Assembly (NCBI RefSeq): GCF_947498095.1
Contig: NZ_CANMJE010000003.1
Location: forward strand, 434,001-498,000
Direction: 5' to 3'
Origin: an uncultured Shimia sp.
GTDB taxonomy: Bacteria; Pseudomonadota; Alphaproteobacteria; Rhodobacterales; Rhodobacteraceae
DNA length: 64,000 nucleotides
How positions within the stretch are numbered: position 1 is the stretch's first letter; the number at the start of each line of letters is the position of its first letter. This document shows, in pieces, positions 8,927 through 17,218 of this stretch. The notes under the pieces were generated by a model. That model was given only the letters and a program-made list of their open reading frames with translations, was not told the origin of the DNA and searched no databases. The translations under genes were made by a program, and so were the position numbers.

Positions 8927-9679
8927 TTATTCGCCCACCGAGCGCGGCGTATAGACCAACGGCGCACCGTCGCGCTCAATGATCCGCGTTTGCGACGAGC
9001 CCAACAGGACCACTGTGCGCATATCCGCCATATCCTCTTGCACTTCATTCAGCGGTACAATGCGGATCGTCTGATCCGGGCGCGAGACATTGCGGGCAAA
9101 GATCATTGGGCGGTTATCGCCACAGGCATCCTGTAGCGTTTTCAACGCCTTACCAAACCCCTCAGGGCGTGATTTCGAGCGCGGATTATAGAACGCCATC
9201 GCGAAATCTGCTTCCGCCGCCAGCCGCAGTCGTTTCTCGATCAGGGCCCAAGGCTTCATGTTGTCGCTGAGGTTGATCGCACAGAAATCATGACCCAAAG
9301 GCGCGCCACAGGCCGCCGCCGCCGCCAGCATCGCCGTGATCCCCGGCAACACGCGGATGTCGAGGTCGCGCCATGCAGGCGCACCATGTTCCACCGCTTC
9401 CAGCACCGCTGCGGCCATTGCAAAGACACCCGGATCGCCAGATGAAACCACAACCACACGCTTGCCGTCGCTGGCCATCTCAAGCGCGTGGCGCGAGCGG
9501 TCGATTTCAACGCGGTTGTCGCTGGGGTGCAGCGTGAGACCCTCTCGCGGCGCGACCCGCGCCACGTAAGGAATATAGCCAACAATATCCGTGGCCTGAT
9601 CCAGCGCGTCCTGCACTTCGGGCGTCACCAGCGCGTCATCTCCCGGCCCAAGCCCCGCTATGACGATCCAGCCTGTCAC
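8927..9679 (-). CDS. cobJ: CobJ, precorrin-3B C17-methyltransferase
   Basis: Methylates C17 of precorrin-3B with ring contraction, giving precorrin-4. The 250-residue protein has the opening VTGWIVIAGLGPGDDALVT, the VVSSGDPGVFAMAAAVLEA loop, the VLPGITAMLAAAAACGAPLGHDF segment and NPRSKSRP near residue 190, all typical of CobJ/CbiH. I chose the GTG at 9679, which overlaps the cobI stop (GTGA) and has AGGGA about 9 bases upstream; the frame runs on to 9796 but that part lies within cobI. It is the last gene of the riboswitch-led minus-strand run. Confidence 0.94.
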   Translation of the reverse strand: MTGWIVIAGLGPGDDALVTPEVQDALDQATDIVGYIPYVARVAPREGLTLHPSDNRVEIDRSRHALEMASDGKRVVVVSSGDPGVFAMAAAVLEAVEHGAPAWRDLDIRVLPGITAMLAAAAACGAPLGHDFCAINLSDNMKPWALIEKRLRLAAEADFAMAFYNPRSKSRPEGFGKALKTLQDACGDNRPMIFARNVSRPDQTIRIVPLNEVQEDMADMRTVVLLGSSQTRIIERDGAPLVYTPRSVGE

Positions 9680-10398
9680 GGGCGGCGTCCCTGACCATGC
9701 ACCACGATGATTGAGAAATAGGGTGTTACCTTTTCCGTCATCTCTGACAGTTTGCAGATCGTTTGGTTTGGCATGGTCGCAAACTGCACGATCCAAGCAT
9801 CGTCATACTTGCCCGACACTTTCAACGCCCGCACCACCTTGTCGAAATTGCGCCCGATCTTCATCACCACCAGCGCATCCGTGTCATCCATGTGCCGCAC
9901 GAGGTCTTTTTCCTCAAGTGTGCCCATCAATACGGTCAACACATCGTCGCCCCATGTGATCGGCGCGCCGGTCGCGGTCCAGGCGCCACTCATGCCGGTG
10001 ATGGCGGGGACCACCTCGACATCTACCAAATGGTTCAGGCGCGTGTAGAGATGCATGAATGAGCCATAGAAAAACGGATCACCCTCGCACAGCACCACGA
10101 CGTCTTCACCGGATTCAGCCAGCGAGCGCAGATGCACGGAAACCTCGGCATAAAACGCGGACAAAAGCTCATTATAGCGCGGGTCCGTGACTGGGATTTC
10201 CGTGGTTACCGGGTATTCCATCGGGAATTCGATCACGCCCTCGGGCAGCAACCCGTCGACCATCTTGCGCGCCTGACCAGATCGGCCCTTTTTGCGGAAA
10301 AAAGCCACATGCTTGGCGTTTGTCAGCAAGCGGTGGGTTTTCAGGCTCATCAATTCGGGGTCACCGGGGCCAAGGCCTAACCCATAAATCTTACCCAT
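9676..10398 (-). CDS. cobI: CobI, precorrin-2 C20-methyltransferase
   Basis: Methylates C20 of precorrin-2 to give precorrin-3A. The 240-residue protein opens MGKIYGLGLGPGDPELMSLK and carries VVVLCEGDPFFYGSFMHLYTRL and VVPAITGMSGAWTATGAPI, family signatures. Two starts are possible: ATG 10404, which overlaps the cobH stop (ATGA), and ATG 10398, which has AAGGA 6 bases upstream and matches the family N-terminus; I use 10398. Downstream, cobJ starts with GTG inside the stop codon. Confidence 0.95.
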   Translation of the reverse strand: MGKIYGLGLGPGDPELMSLKTHRLLTNAKHVAFFRKKGRSGQARKMVDGLLPEGVIEFPMEYPVTTEIPVTDPRYNELLSAFYAEVSVHLRSLAESGEDVVVLCEGDPFFYGSFMHLYTRLNHLVDVEVVPAITGMSGAWTATGAPITWGDDVLTVLMGTLEEKDLVRHMDDTDALVVMKIGRNFDKVVRALKVSGKYDDAWIVQFATMPNQTICKLSEMTEKVTPYFSIIVVHGQGRRP

Positions 10399-10400
10399 GC

Positions 10401-11033
10401 TCATTCCTTACGGCTCGCGATTGCATTGATGGCAGCAACGGTCATCGCCGAGCCACCCAACCTGCCCTCAACAATCATGCACGGCACCGGTTGATCCGCC
10501 CATAGCGCGTCTTTGCTTTCACGCGCCCCTACAAACCCCACGGGACAACCGATGATCGCGGCGGGGCGCGGGCAGGTGGGATCTTCCAACATGTTCAACA
10601 AGTGAAAAAGCGCGGTCGGGGCATTGCCAATAGCAACAATCGACCCACCCAGACGGTCACGCCAATGCTCTAATGCGGCGGCAGACCGTGTGTTGCCGAT
10701 TTTGGCGGCCAGATCATGGATGCCATCCGCGTGCAATGTGCAGATCACCTCGTTGTCGGCGGGAAGGCGCGGGCGGGTGACGCCACCAGACACCATGCGC
10801 GCATCGCAGAAGATCGGCGCACCGTTTTCCATCGCAGTACGGGCGGCGGCGACCATGCCGGGGGTGAACTTTACATGGTCCTCGAGCCCGACCATGCCTG
10901 CCGCGTGGATCATCCGTACAACGACCTGTTCTTCGTCTTTGTCAAACCCGTCCAGCTTGGCCTCACGGCGGATGGTGGCAAAGCTTTCATCATAGATCGC
11001 CTGGCCGTTTTTCTCGTATTCATACGGCATCAT
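10401..11033 (-). CDS. cobH: CobH, precorrin-8X methylmutase
   Basis: Moves the methyl group from C11 to C12 to form hydrogenobyrinic acid. The 210-residue protein carries the catalytic histidine at position 43 within RMIHAAGMVGLEDHVKF, the same number as in the well-studied Pseudomonas enzyme, and IIGCPVGFVGARESKDAL near residue 165, a hallmark of the family. The start ATG overlaps the cobG stop (ATGA at 11033-11030), with GGAG just upstream; a second ATG follows immediately. It lies between cobG and cobI in the riboswitch-led run. Confidence 0.96.
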   Translation of the reverse strand: MMPYEYEKNGQAIYDESFATIRREAKLDGFDKDEEQVVVRMIHAAGMVGLEDHVKFTPGMVAAARTAMENGAPIFCDARMVSGGVTRPRLPADNEVICTLHADGIHDLAAKIGNTRSAAALEHWRDRLGGSIVAIGNAPTALFHLLNMLEDPTCPRPAAIIGCPVGFVGARESKDALWADQPVPCMIVEGRLGGSAMTVAAINAIASRKE

Positions 11034-12163
11034 TTCTCTCCGATGCGGTCGGTCAAAGTGTCGGGCGCAAGGCCAGTTAGTCGGGGCTCATCCCACGGCA
11101 CGCCATCGCGGACAAGATCGAAAGCGCCATTGCGGCCCACCAATGTCGTGCGGCATTTGCGTGGCATGGCGCAGCCCTTGGCACAGCCCGAGATATGCAG
11201 CGGCCCCGTGATCACATGGGCTAGCTCGCGCGCGATGCCGCGCGTGTCGACGCTTGCGGCGGTACAAAACGGCGTGCCCGGGCAGGCATTGACCCTAAGC
11301 AGAGGGTCTTGACCGTCGGTGATGAAATCCACGCTGTCGACCTCGGCGCCGTTTTCCAACAGAAACAACCGCCACGGCGTCACCCTAAGGGCCGTTGCGT
11401 CCGTCTGGTTCAATAGCCTTTTCAGAGCCTTGGCCTCGATTTGTCCAAAGGCGACGCCATAAGCCGTGCCCAATTCATGCGCTCCGGGAACCAGCGTTTC
11501 CTCCGTCTTGGCCGGGGCTGTCGTTGACCAAGCCGAAGGTAGGGACATCTTGTCCAAATGTGGGGCCATGCGCCGGTTAGTGGGACCGCCAGTGTCGACG
11601 AACCAGTGCGCCATATCGATCAGCGATGTGACTGCCGTCTCGACCGTCACGGGCCGGCCCAATGCTGCACCGTCCGCCCGTAAAATCAATCCACCAAGTT
11701 CATCCCGTTCAATCCGGAAGTCCGCCGAATTTGTGCTTAGCACCGGTGTCTTCCCCGTATCCACCGCGAACCCGACCTTGGCGGGCAGAGGGGGCAGTTC
11801 CGCCAGTCGCTTCATCAGCTCAGATGTGATGCGATATGTGTCATCGTCCATCTGCCATGTGGGGGCCATCAGGATATTGCGACGGGCCTCAAGGTCGGGA
11901 TCGTCCTTCAGCAGGCCGAGGTCCGCGAGGTCTTGCAGCAAAGCCTCATGGTCGTCCTCACCAACGCCACGGATTTGCAGGTTCGCCCGCGAGGTCAGGT
12001 CGATCAGCCCAGAGCCGTAGGTCAGGGACAGATCACACAATCCCTGTATCTGTGCACGGGTGAGCCGCGCAAACTCGGGTCGCACGCGTACCACCAGACC
12101 ATCGCCAGACATCATTGGTCGATAGGCGCCGGGGCACCAGCCTTTGGGGTCGGGGCGCGTCAT
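11030..12163 (-). CDS. cobG: CobG, precorrin-3B synthase
   Basis: Oxygen-dependent iron-sulfur enzyme that forms the gamma-lactone of precorrin-3B, the step that marks the aerobic B12 route. The 377-residue protein has the nitrite/sulfite reductase ferredoxin-like half domains (VVRVRPEFARLTRAQIQGLCDLS; DLTSRANLQIRGV) and a C-terminal cysteine set (CPGTPFC and GCAKGCAMPRKC) suited to a [4Fe-4S] centre. It is shorter than the 459-residue Pseudomonas protein as I recall it. The start overlaps the cobN stop (ATGA) and the stop overlaps the cobH start. The presence of CobG fits an organism that makes B12 aerobically. Confidence 0.95.
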   Translation of the reverse strand: MTRPDPKGWCPGAYRPMMSGDGLVVRVRPEFARLTRAQIQGLCDLSLTYGSGLIDLTSRANLQIRGVGEDDHEALLQDLADLGLLKDDPDLEARRNILMAPTWQMDDDTYRITSELMKRLAELPPLPAKVGFAVDTGKTPVLSTNSADFRIERDELGGLILRADGAALGRPVTVETAVTSLIDMAHWFVDTGGPTNRRMAPHLDKMSLPSAWSTTAPAKTEETLVPGAHELGTAYGVAFGQIEAKALKRLLNQTDATALRVTPWRLFLLENGAEVDSVDFITDGQDPLLRVNACPGTPFCTAASVDTRGIARELAHVITGPLHISGCAKGCAMPRKCRTTLVGRNGAFDLVRDGVPWDEPRLTGLAPDTLTDRIGEK

Positions 12164-15100
12164 GAGAGCGTCTCCAGATCAGCCAGAATTGAATTGCGGC
12201 GCGTGGCCCAGAGGCCTGCGGCATGCAATGCATTGAAGCGATCTTTCATCGCGGCCAGCGCTTTGGGGTTCTCGCGTTCAAGAAAGGCCAGGATGTCCTC
12301 ATTGCCCAGCGTGGCATCGTGATAGGCATCAAACAATTGCGGTGGCACGGCGCCTGCCAGATGCGCGAAAGATGCCATGTGGTCCAAAGTTGCGGCAATC
12401 TCGGCCCCCCCCCGGAACCCGTGTCGCATCATGCCGGCCAGCCAGTCCGGGTTGGTTGCGCGCGCATGCACGACACGGGCAATTTCCTCGGGCAGGGTGC
12501 GCGCACGCGGTGTATCGGGGTTAGTGTTGTCTATGTGATAGAGCGCGGCCTCTTTGCCGCCGGTGATCTTTTGCGCAGCGGCAAAGCCTGCCTCATGCGC
12601 AGCATAGTCACTGGCCAGCAAGAGATCGGTTTCCGGCATGTCCTGTAAATGTACAAATGTATCGGCTTCGGCGACACGGTCGCGAATGCCATCACGGTCC
12701 CGCACAGGTATCTCGCGGTCCAATGCAAAGGACGAAGCAGTCAGCCAGGCTTCACCTGCTTCACGTCGGCCTTCGTCGGTGTAGTCCTCAAGACTGTGGC
12801 CCATGCCGAGCCCATAGCTGCCGGGAGCCGGGCCATAGACACGGGGCGCGGTCACGCGACCCGCAAAGGGGTTCCAATCTGCAGCCTCATCCCGGTCTGC
12901 AAGGGCTTTGACGGCTTGCGTGAACAGTGCCGAGAGTGTCGGGAACACGTCACGAAACAGACCAGACACCCGCAGCGTGACGTCGATCCGGGGCCGATCC
13001 AGCAACGCGATAGGCAGGATTTCAACCCCTGAGACCCGCTCGCTGCCTTCATCCCAGACGGGTTTCGCGCCCAAAAGATGCAGGGCCATGGCAAATTCTT
13101 CACCCGCCGTGCGCATGGTGGCCGAGCCCCAGAGATCAACAATCAGGGTCTTTGGATAGTCGCCCTCTTCCTGCAGATGCCGCCGTACCAGTTCTTCTGC
13201 CAGCGCCACGCCTTGGGCATAGGCGGCCCGTGTCGGGACAGACCGCGGGTCTGTGGTGAAAAGGTTGCGCCCGGTTGGCAGCACATCCGTGCGCCCGCGA
13301 TAAGGCGAGCCGGACGGCCCCGCCGCAATACGTTTGCCCGCCAAGGCGTCGAGTAGCGCGGCGCGTTCGGATTGGGCCGAGGCCGTGGCGTCAAACGCGC
13401 CGGCCGTTTCGGGTGCGCGACCAAACACATGCAGCCCATCGCCAAACTGGCTCTCTTTGATGTCGCACACGAAGGTATCGATCCGGGTGATGGTCTCGGC
13501 CAGAGAGGTTGCAGCGTCCAGCCCCAGCTCATCCCCCAAGCCCAAGGCCTGCGCCTCATCGCGAATATCCGCCTGCAAGCGGTCACGCCGTTTCGGGTCC
13601 AGCCCGTCGGCGTTTGAGAACTCGTCCAGCAAGCTTTCCAGTCGTGAGAACCGCTGCGGCGTTGCGCTGACCTTCAACGGAGGCGGCACATGGCCCAATG
13701 TCAGCGCGCCAATGCGCCGTTTAGCCTGTGCAGCCTCGCCGGGGTCGTTGACGATAAACGGATAGATTACAGGCAAGTTTCCAATGAGTGCCTCAGGCCA
13801 GCATGCGTCGGACAAGGCGACCGATTTCCCGGGCAACCACTCCAAGGTGCCATGCGCGCCCACGTGGATCAGCGCGTTGGCCTGATGGGCTTGGCGCAGC
13901 CAGAGATAAAACGCCACGTAAGAATGGCGCGGTGTGCGGCTTAGGTCGTGATATTCGTCGTCCCGTGCTTCTGGCGTGCCGCGCTCGGGCTGCAAGGCAA
14001 CCAGCGCATTGCCGCGCGTCGTGGCAGCGAAATGGATCGCCCCATTGCGGCAGGCCGGATCATCTTCCACGGCACCCCATGTCTCGGTCAGATCATCGCG
14101 CAGAGCTTGGGGCAGGGAGGCCAAGGCAGCTTTGTAGTCATCCACTCCCCAACTCAGCGTTTCAGTCAACAGGGCGTCCGACAAAGGAACACTCCCGCCT
14201 TGGGGGGGGAGTCCGATTTGATACCCGGCGCCTGCCAAATCCTCCAGCATGGCCTCGACACTCGCCAGCGGGTCCAACCCTACGGCGTGGGCCATGTTCC
14301 AATCGCGCCCCGGATAGGTCGATAGCACAAAGACAGGCCGCATTTTCGCAGATGGCTTGGCCGTCAGCCGTACCCATCCATCGACATGATCGACGATCGC
14401 TGAAACCCGCTGCGGATCTGCAGAGTGCGCGATCCGGGCAAACTCAAGCTCGGCGTCGCGGGTTCCGGATTCCTTGAAAGACGCCACGCCCGCAAACAGC
14501 CGCCCGTCTACTTCCGGCAACACCACATGCATCGCCAGATCTGCAGGCGACAACCCGCGCTCGGCTTCGGCCCATGCCTTTTGGGTTGAGGTCGCCAACG
14601 CCACCTGAAACACCGGCGCGCCCGTGCCATCCAGCGGTGATATCCCGTCATTGCCCTTGCCAGAAAAGGCGGTCGCATTGACGATGGCCGCAGGCTTCAG
14701 AGCATTGAGATAGAGCGACATCGCCGTGCGTCCGCACGGTGCCTTTAACGAAGGCGCAAACAAGCCGATCACGTCATAACCCCGGCCGCGAAACTCTTGG
14801 AACAGGGCTTCAATCGGCTGCGTGTCTGCGGCGGTTAGATAGGCGCGATAAAAGGTCAGCGCGATCAGCGGCTTGCTGGGGTCACGCATATCTTTTGGCG
14901 CGCAAACCCCGGATTCCGGGGTCCAGCCGCCAACCAAAGGCAGTGTCTTGCGTCCCGGCACGGGTTTAGCATAGAGCCCCGCCGCAAGCGCCAGCTGAGC
15001 CAGCGCGGCTTGTGCCGCAACGGCGCCGCCAGTGTCACAGAGATGAGTCAGCCGATGTAGGGTCGACGCGGGCAGGGTCGAGACATCATCCAACCGCGCA

Positions 15101-15462
15101 TCTGGTCGCCCATCCGCAGGCAAAACGGCCAGTGCGATGCCTTTTTCGCGCGCCAAGGTCTCAATCTGCTGGATGCCATAAGGCCAATAGGAAATCCCGC
15201 CGATCAACCGGATCAAAATCGCCTTAGCTCCAACGAGCGTCTGCTCGATGTATGTGTCGACCGACAAGGGATGTTTCAGCGCGGCAATGTTGGCCAGCCG
15301 CAATGTTGGCAGATCATCCTTGCCACGATGCCAGCCTGCCGCGAAAGCCCCAAGGTCACTGTCAGAAAATGACAACACCACCAGATCCGCTGGGCTTTGG
15401 CCCAGATCGGTGGGGGTTTCAGATTCCTCTAACCCGTGGCTTTCACGAAAGACGACATGCAT
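12160..15462 (-). CDS. cobN: CobN, cobaltochelatase large subunit
   Basis: Large subunit of the ATP-dependent CobNST cobaltochelatase that inserts cobalt into hydrogenobyrinic acid a,c-diamide. The 1100-residue protein is a little shorter than the classical CobN of about 1270. It has the BchH/CobN-type core, with segments such as LIHVGAHGTLEWLPGKSVAL and YPFIVNDPGEAAQAKRR, and NDGISPLDG. The partner genes cobS and cobT are not in the window. It follows cobW after 5 bases, and CobW is thought to help supply cobalt to this enzyme. No strong ribosome site is visible before ATG 15462, which fits translational coupling to cobW. Confidence 0.95.
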   Translation of the reverse strand: MHVVFRESHGLEESETPTDLGQSPADLVVLSFSDSDLGAFAAGWHRGKDDLPTLRLANIAALKHPLSVDTYIEQTLVGAKAILIRLIGGISYWPYGIQQIETLAREKGIALAVLPADGRPDARLDDVSTLPASTLHRLTHLCDTGGAVAAQAALAQLALAAGLYAKPVPGRKTLPLVGGWTPESGVCAPKDMRDPSKPLIALTFYRAYLTAADTQPIEALFQEFRGRGYDVIGLFAPSLKAPCGRTAMSLYLNALKPAAIVNATAFSGKGNDGISPLDGTGAPVFQVALATSTQKAWAEAERGLSPADLAMHVVLPEVDGRLFAGVASFKESGTRDAELEFARIAHSADPQRVSAIVDHVDGWVRLTAKPSAKMRPVFVLSTYPGRDWNMAHAVGLDPLASVEAMLEDLAGAGYQIGLPPQGGSVPLSDALLTETLSWGVDDYKAALASLPQALRDDLTETWGAVEDDPACRNGAIHFAATTRGNALVALQPERGTPEARDDEYHDLSRTPRHSYVAFYLWLRQAHQANALIHVGAHGTLEWLPGKSVALSDACWPEALIGNLPVIYPFIVNDPGEAAQAKRRIGALTLGHVPPPLKVSATPQRFSRLESLLDEFSNADGLDPKRRDRLQADIRDEAQALGLGDELGLDAATSLAETITRIDTFVCDIKESQFGDGLHVFGRAPETAGAFDATASAQSERAALLDALAGKRIAAGPSGSPYRGRTDVLPTGRNLFTTDPRSVPTRAAYAQGVALAEELVRRHLQEEGDYPKTLIVDLWGSATMRTAGEEFAMALHLLGAKPVWDEGSERVSGVEILPIALLDRPRIDVTLRVSGLFRDVFPTLSALFTQAVKALADRDEAADWNPFAGRVTAPRVYGPAPGSYGLGMGHSLEDYTDEGRREAGEAWLTASSFALDREIPVRDRDGIRDRVAEADTFVHLQDMPETDLLLASDYAAHEAGFAAAQKITGGKEAALYHIDNTNPDTPRARTLPEEIARVVHARATNPDWLAGMMRHGFRGGAEIAATLDHMASFAHLAGAVPPQLFDAYHDATLGNEDILAFLERENPKALAAMKDRFNALHAAGLWATRRNSILADLETLS

Positions 15463-15467
15463 GTCTG

Positions 15468-16505
15468 TTAATCAACCAACGCCGCGCGGATCACTGCCTC
15501 ATTCACGTCGTCGTGCTCGGCAATCACGACCATGCGGCCCTGACGGCCTTCCTCGGGCTTCCAGGGGCGATCAAACTGATGCCGCACCCGCGCGCCAACG
15601 GCCTGAACCAGCAGGCGCATCGGTTTGCCTGTAACGGCGGCATACCCTTTGATCCGCAGGATGTTCTGATCCTTGGCCAGCTTTTCGATCTTGGCCGCAA
15701 AGGCTGCAGGGTCAGCCTGCTCTGGAATGTCGATCACAACGCTTTCAAAGTCATCATGCTCGTGATCGTCATGGCCATCATGATGGCTCGGGCGATTGTC
15801 CATGTCATCTTCGGCAGCCGCTTCCAGCCCAAGGATCACGCGTGCATCCACAACGCCTTCGGCCACTTCCACGACGGGCAGGGCGCGCGGCGCTTCGGCC
15901 AGAACAATGGCCCTGGCTTTGGCCACGCCATCGGCGCCCGCCAGATCCGGCTTGGTCAACAGCACGATGTCCGCGCAAGACACCTGATCTTCAAAAACTT
16001 CGCTGAGCGGGGTTTCGTGGTCCAGCGAGTCATCGGCCTCGCGCTGGGCGTCGACGGCAGCCACGTTTGGGGCAAAACGTCCATCGGCAACAGCTTCGGC
16101 ATCTGCCAGCGCAATCACACCGTCAACGGTGATCTTTGAGCGAATATCGGGCCAGTCAAACGCCTTGAGCAGTGGCTTCGGCAGCGCCAGTCCCGAGGTC
16201 TCGATCACGATATGATCAGGACGCGGCTCCAGCGCCATCAACTGTTCGATGGTGGGAATGAAATCATCGGCCACGGTGCAACAGATGCATCCGTTGGATA
16301 GCTCCATGATGTTTTCTTCCGGGCAATCGGGAATGGCGCAGGATTTCAGGATTTCACCATCCACACCGACGTCGCCAAACTCATTGACCACAATCGCCAG
16401 TCGTTTGCCCTGCGGGTTCTGCATCAGGTTGCGGATCAGCGTGGTTTTACCTGACCCAAGAAAGCCGGTGATCACGGTGACGGGAAGTTTTTCGAGGTTA
16501 GACAT
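15468..16505 (-). CDS. cobW: CobW, metal-binding GTPase of the COG0523 family
   Basis: G3E-family GTPase and putative cobalt chaperone for CobN. The 345-residue protein has the P-loop GFLGSGKTTL (residues 14-23), the metal-binding CICC motif (73-76) and, near residues 255-275, a His/Asp-rich loop (SHHDGHDDHEHDD) likely to bind metal. The C-terminal CobW_C domain is complete. I chose ATG 16505 (MSNLEKLPVTVITG) rather than the longer frame to 16733 because it begins just before the GTPase fold. The upstream DUF1636 gene overlaps it by 8 bases. The pair is the first to be translated after the B12 riboswitch. Confidence 0.94.
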   Translation of the reverse strand: MSNLEKLPVTVITGFLGSGKTTLIRNLMQNPQGKRLAIVVNEFGDVGVDGEILKSCAIPDCPEENIMELSNGCICCTVADDFIPTIEQLMALEPRPDHIVIETSGLALPKPLLKAFDWPDIRSKITVDGVIALADAEAVADGRFAPNVAAVDAQREADDSLDHETPLSEVFEDQVSCADIVLLTKPDLAGADGVAKARAIVLAEAPRALPVVEVAEGVVDARVILGLEAAAEDDMDNRPSHHDGHDDHEHDDFESVVIDIPEQADPAAFAAKIEKLAKDQNILRIKGYAAVTGKPMRLLVQAVGARVRHQFDRPWKPEEGRQGRMVVIAEHDDVNEAVIRAALVD

Positions 16506-16884
16506 CAGGGGCCTCCAGGGGCGGAATACGAGCGATACAGTTTTTGCGGAAATGGATAGAACGCTCACGCCACGGGACCAACCCGTCGGCGGTGGCGGCA
16601 TACTTGCTGGCCCCTTCGGCGACCAGCGCGACATCGTCGGCGCCGGTAAAGTTGCCATAGACATAAGTCCAACGTCCTTCACCGCCGCGCAACGTGATCG
16701 AGCAGCCAAAGTCGCAGTTGGAAAAACACTCAACCGGGGTCAGCGTCACGTGTTCCGGCAAATCGCTGGCTTGCAGGGCCTCGAAAAGCCTTGCACCGGG
16801 GCGGGGGCCTTCCACATCAGTGGGCTGGCCCGCCCGGCAGGTCGTACAGACCATCAGTTCAACTGGCGCGTTCGCGTCCGCCAT
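16498..16884 (-). CDS. DUF1636 family protein, ferredoxin-like
   Basis: A 128-residue protein with five cysteines in the pattern expected of the thioredoxin-like [2Fe-2S] ferredoxin fold of DUF1636: Cys13 and Cys16 (CTTC) and Cys53, Cys57, Cys61 (CFSNCDFGC). It is the first gene after the cobalamin riboswitch and overlaps cobW by 8 bases. DUF1636 proteins are commonly found beside cobW, but no function is established. Plausible roles are electron transfer or metal handling during cobalt insertion; this is inferred only from position and cysteines. A weak ribosome site AGGG precedes ATG 16884. Confidence 0.88.
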   Translation of the reverse strand: MADANAPVELMVCTTCRAGQPTDVEGPRPGARLFEALQASDLPEHVTLTPVECFSNCDFGCSITLRGGEGRWTYVYGNFTGADDVALVAEGASKYAATADGLVPWRERSIHFRKNCIARIPPLEAPDV

Positions 16885-16909
16885 GTCTCATCCCTCATAT
16901 GGGGCGGGG

Positions 16910-16957
16910 AAAAGGACGGGAAGCCATGTGACAGCCCGACACCGAAACACCCCGTCC
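16910..16957 (-). terminator. candidate expression-platform terminator of the cobalamin riboswitch
   Basis: On the minus strand, GGACGGG (16957-16951) pairs perfectly with CCCGTCC (16920-16914), followed by TTTT (16913-16910). The loop is 30 bases. It lies between the riboswitch aptamer and the DUF1636 start, as expected for a switch that stops transcription when B12 is bound. The U-run is short, so a translational mechanism is not excluded. Confidence 0.55.
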
Positions 16958-16973
16958 GGTTAACGTCATCTCT

Positions 16974-17158
16974 GTGCTGGCAGGTCTCCCGGCTTGCGGA
17001 TTCCGGCTTTCGCCTGCGGTCACCCTGCCTTCCCGAACATGTCAGTGGCAGCGGGCAACCTCTCCGGTCACGGTCGCGGGGGCGGCTGCGCTTTGGGGGC
17101 GTGCCACAACCCTGTGTCACAATCCCGTATCGCATTCCCTATTCACCTGTCCTAAAAC
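16974..17158 (-). ncRNA. cobalamin (B12) riboswitch, leader of DUF1636-cobW-cobN-cobG-cobH-cobI-cobJ
   Basis: Read on the minus strand, the conserved aptamer blocks appear in order: an AGGGAA block near the 5' end, CAGCCGCCCCCGCGACCGT (usual GCTGCCCCCGCAACTGT), the B12 box GCCACTG (about 17050-17044), CGGGAAGGC and finally AAGCCGGGAGACCTGCC close to 16980. The CAGGT near the 5' boundary can pair with ACCTG near the 3' boundary to close P1. Exact ends are estimates. The switch points towards the DUF1636 start at 16884 and should repress the long cob operon when adenosylcobalamin is abundant. Confidence 0.93.
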
Positions 17159-17174
17159 AGGCACCAGCCTACCC

Positions 17175-17203
17175 AACTGAGGCAGGCGCAGGCCCTTTGT
17201 CAA
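17175..17203 (-). promoter_or_regulatory. candidate promoter of the riboswitch-led cob operon
   Basis: The minus strand has a consensus -35 hexamer TTGACA at 17203-17198. The position 17 bases downstream reads TCAGTT, a poor -10. Transcription starting near 17168 would place the riboswitch at the very 5' end of the RNA, which fits. The -35 lies just beside the AGGAG ribosome site of the divergent NnrS-family gene. Confidence 0.35.
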
Positions 17204-17218
17204 GCAGGAGACACCCCT

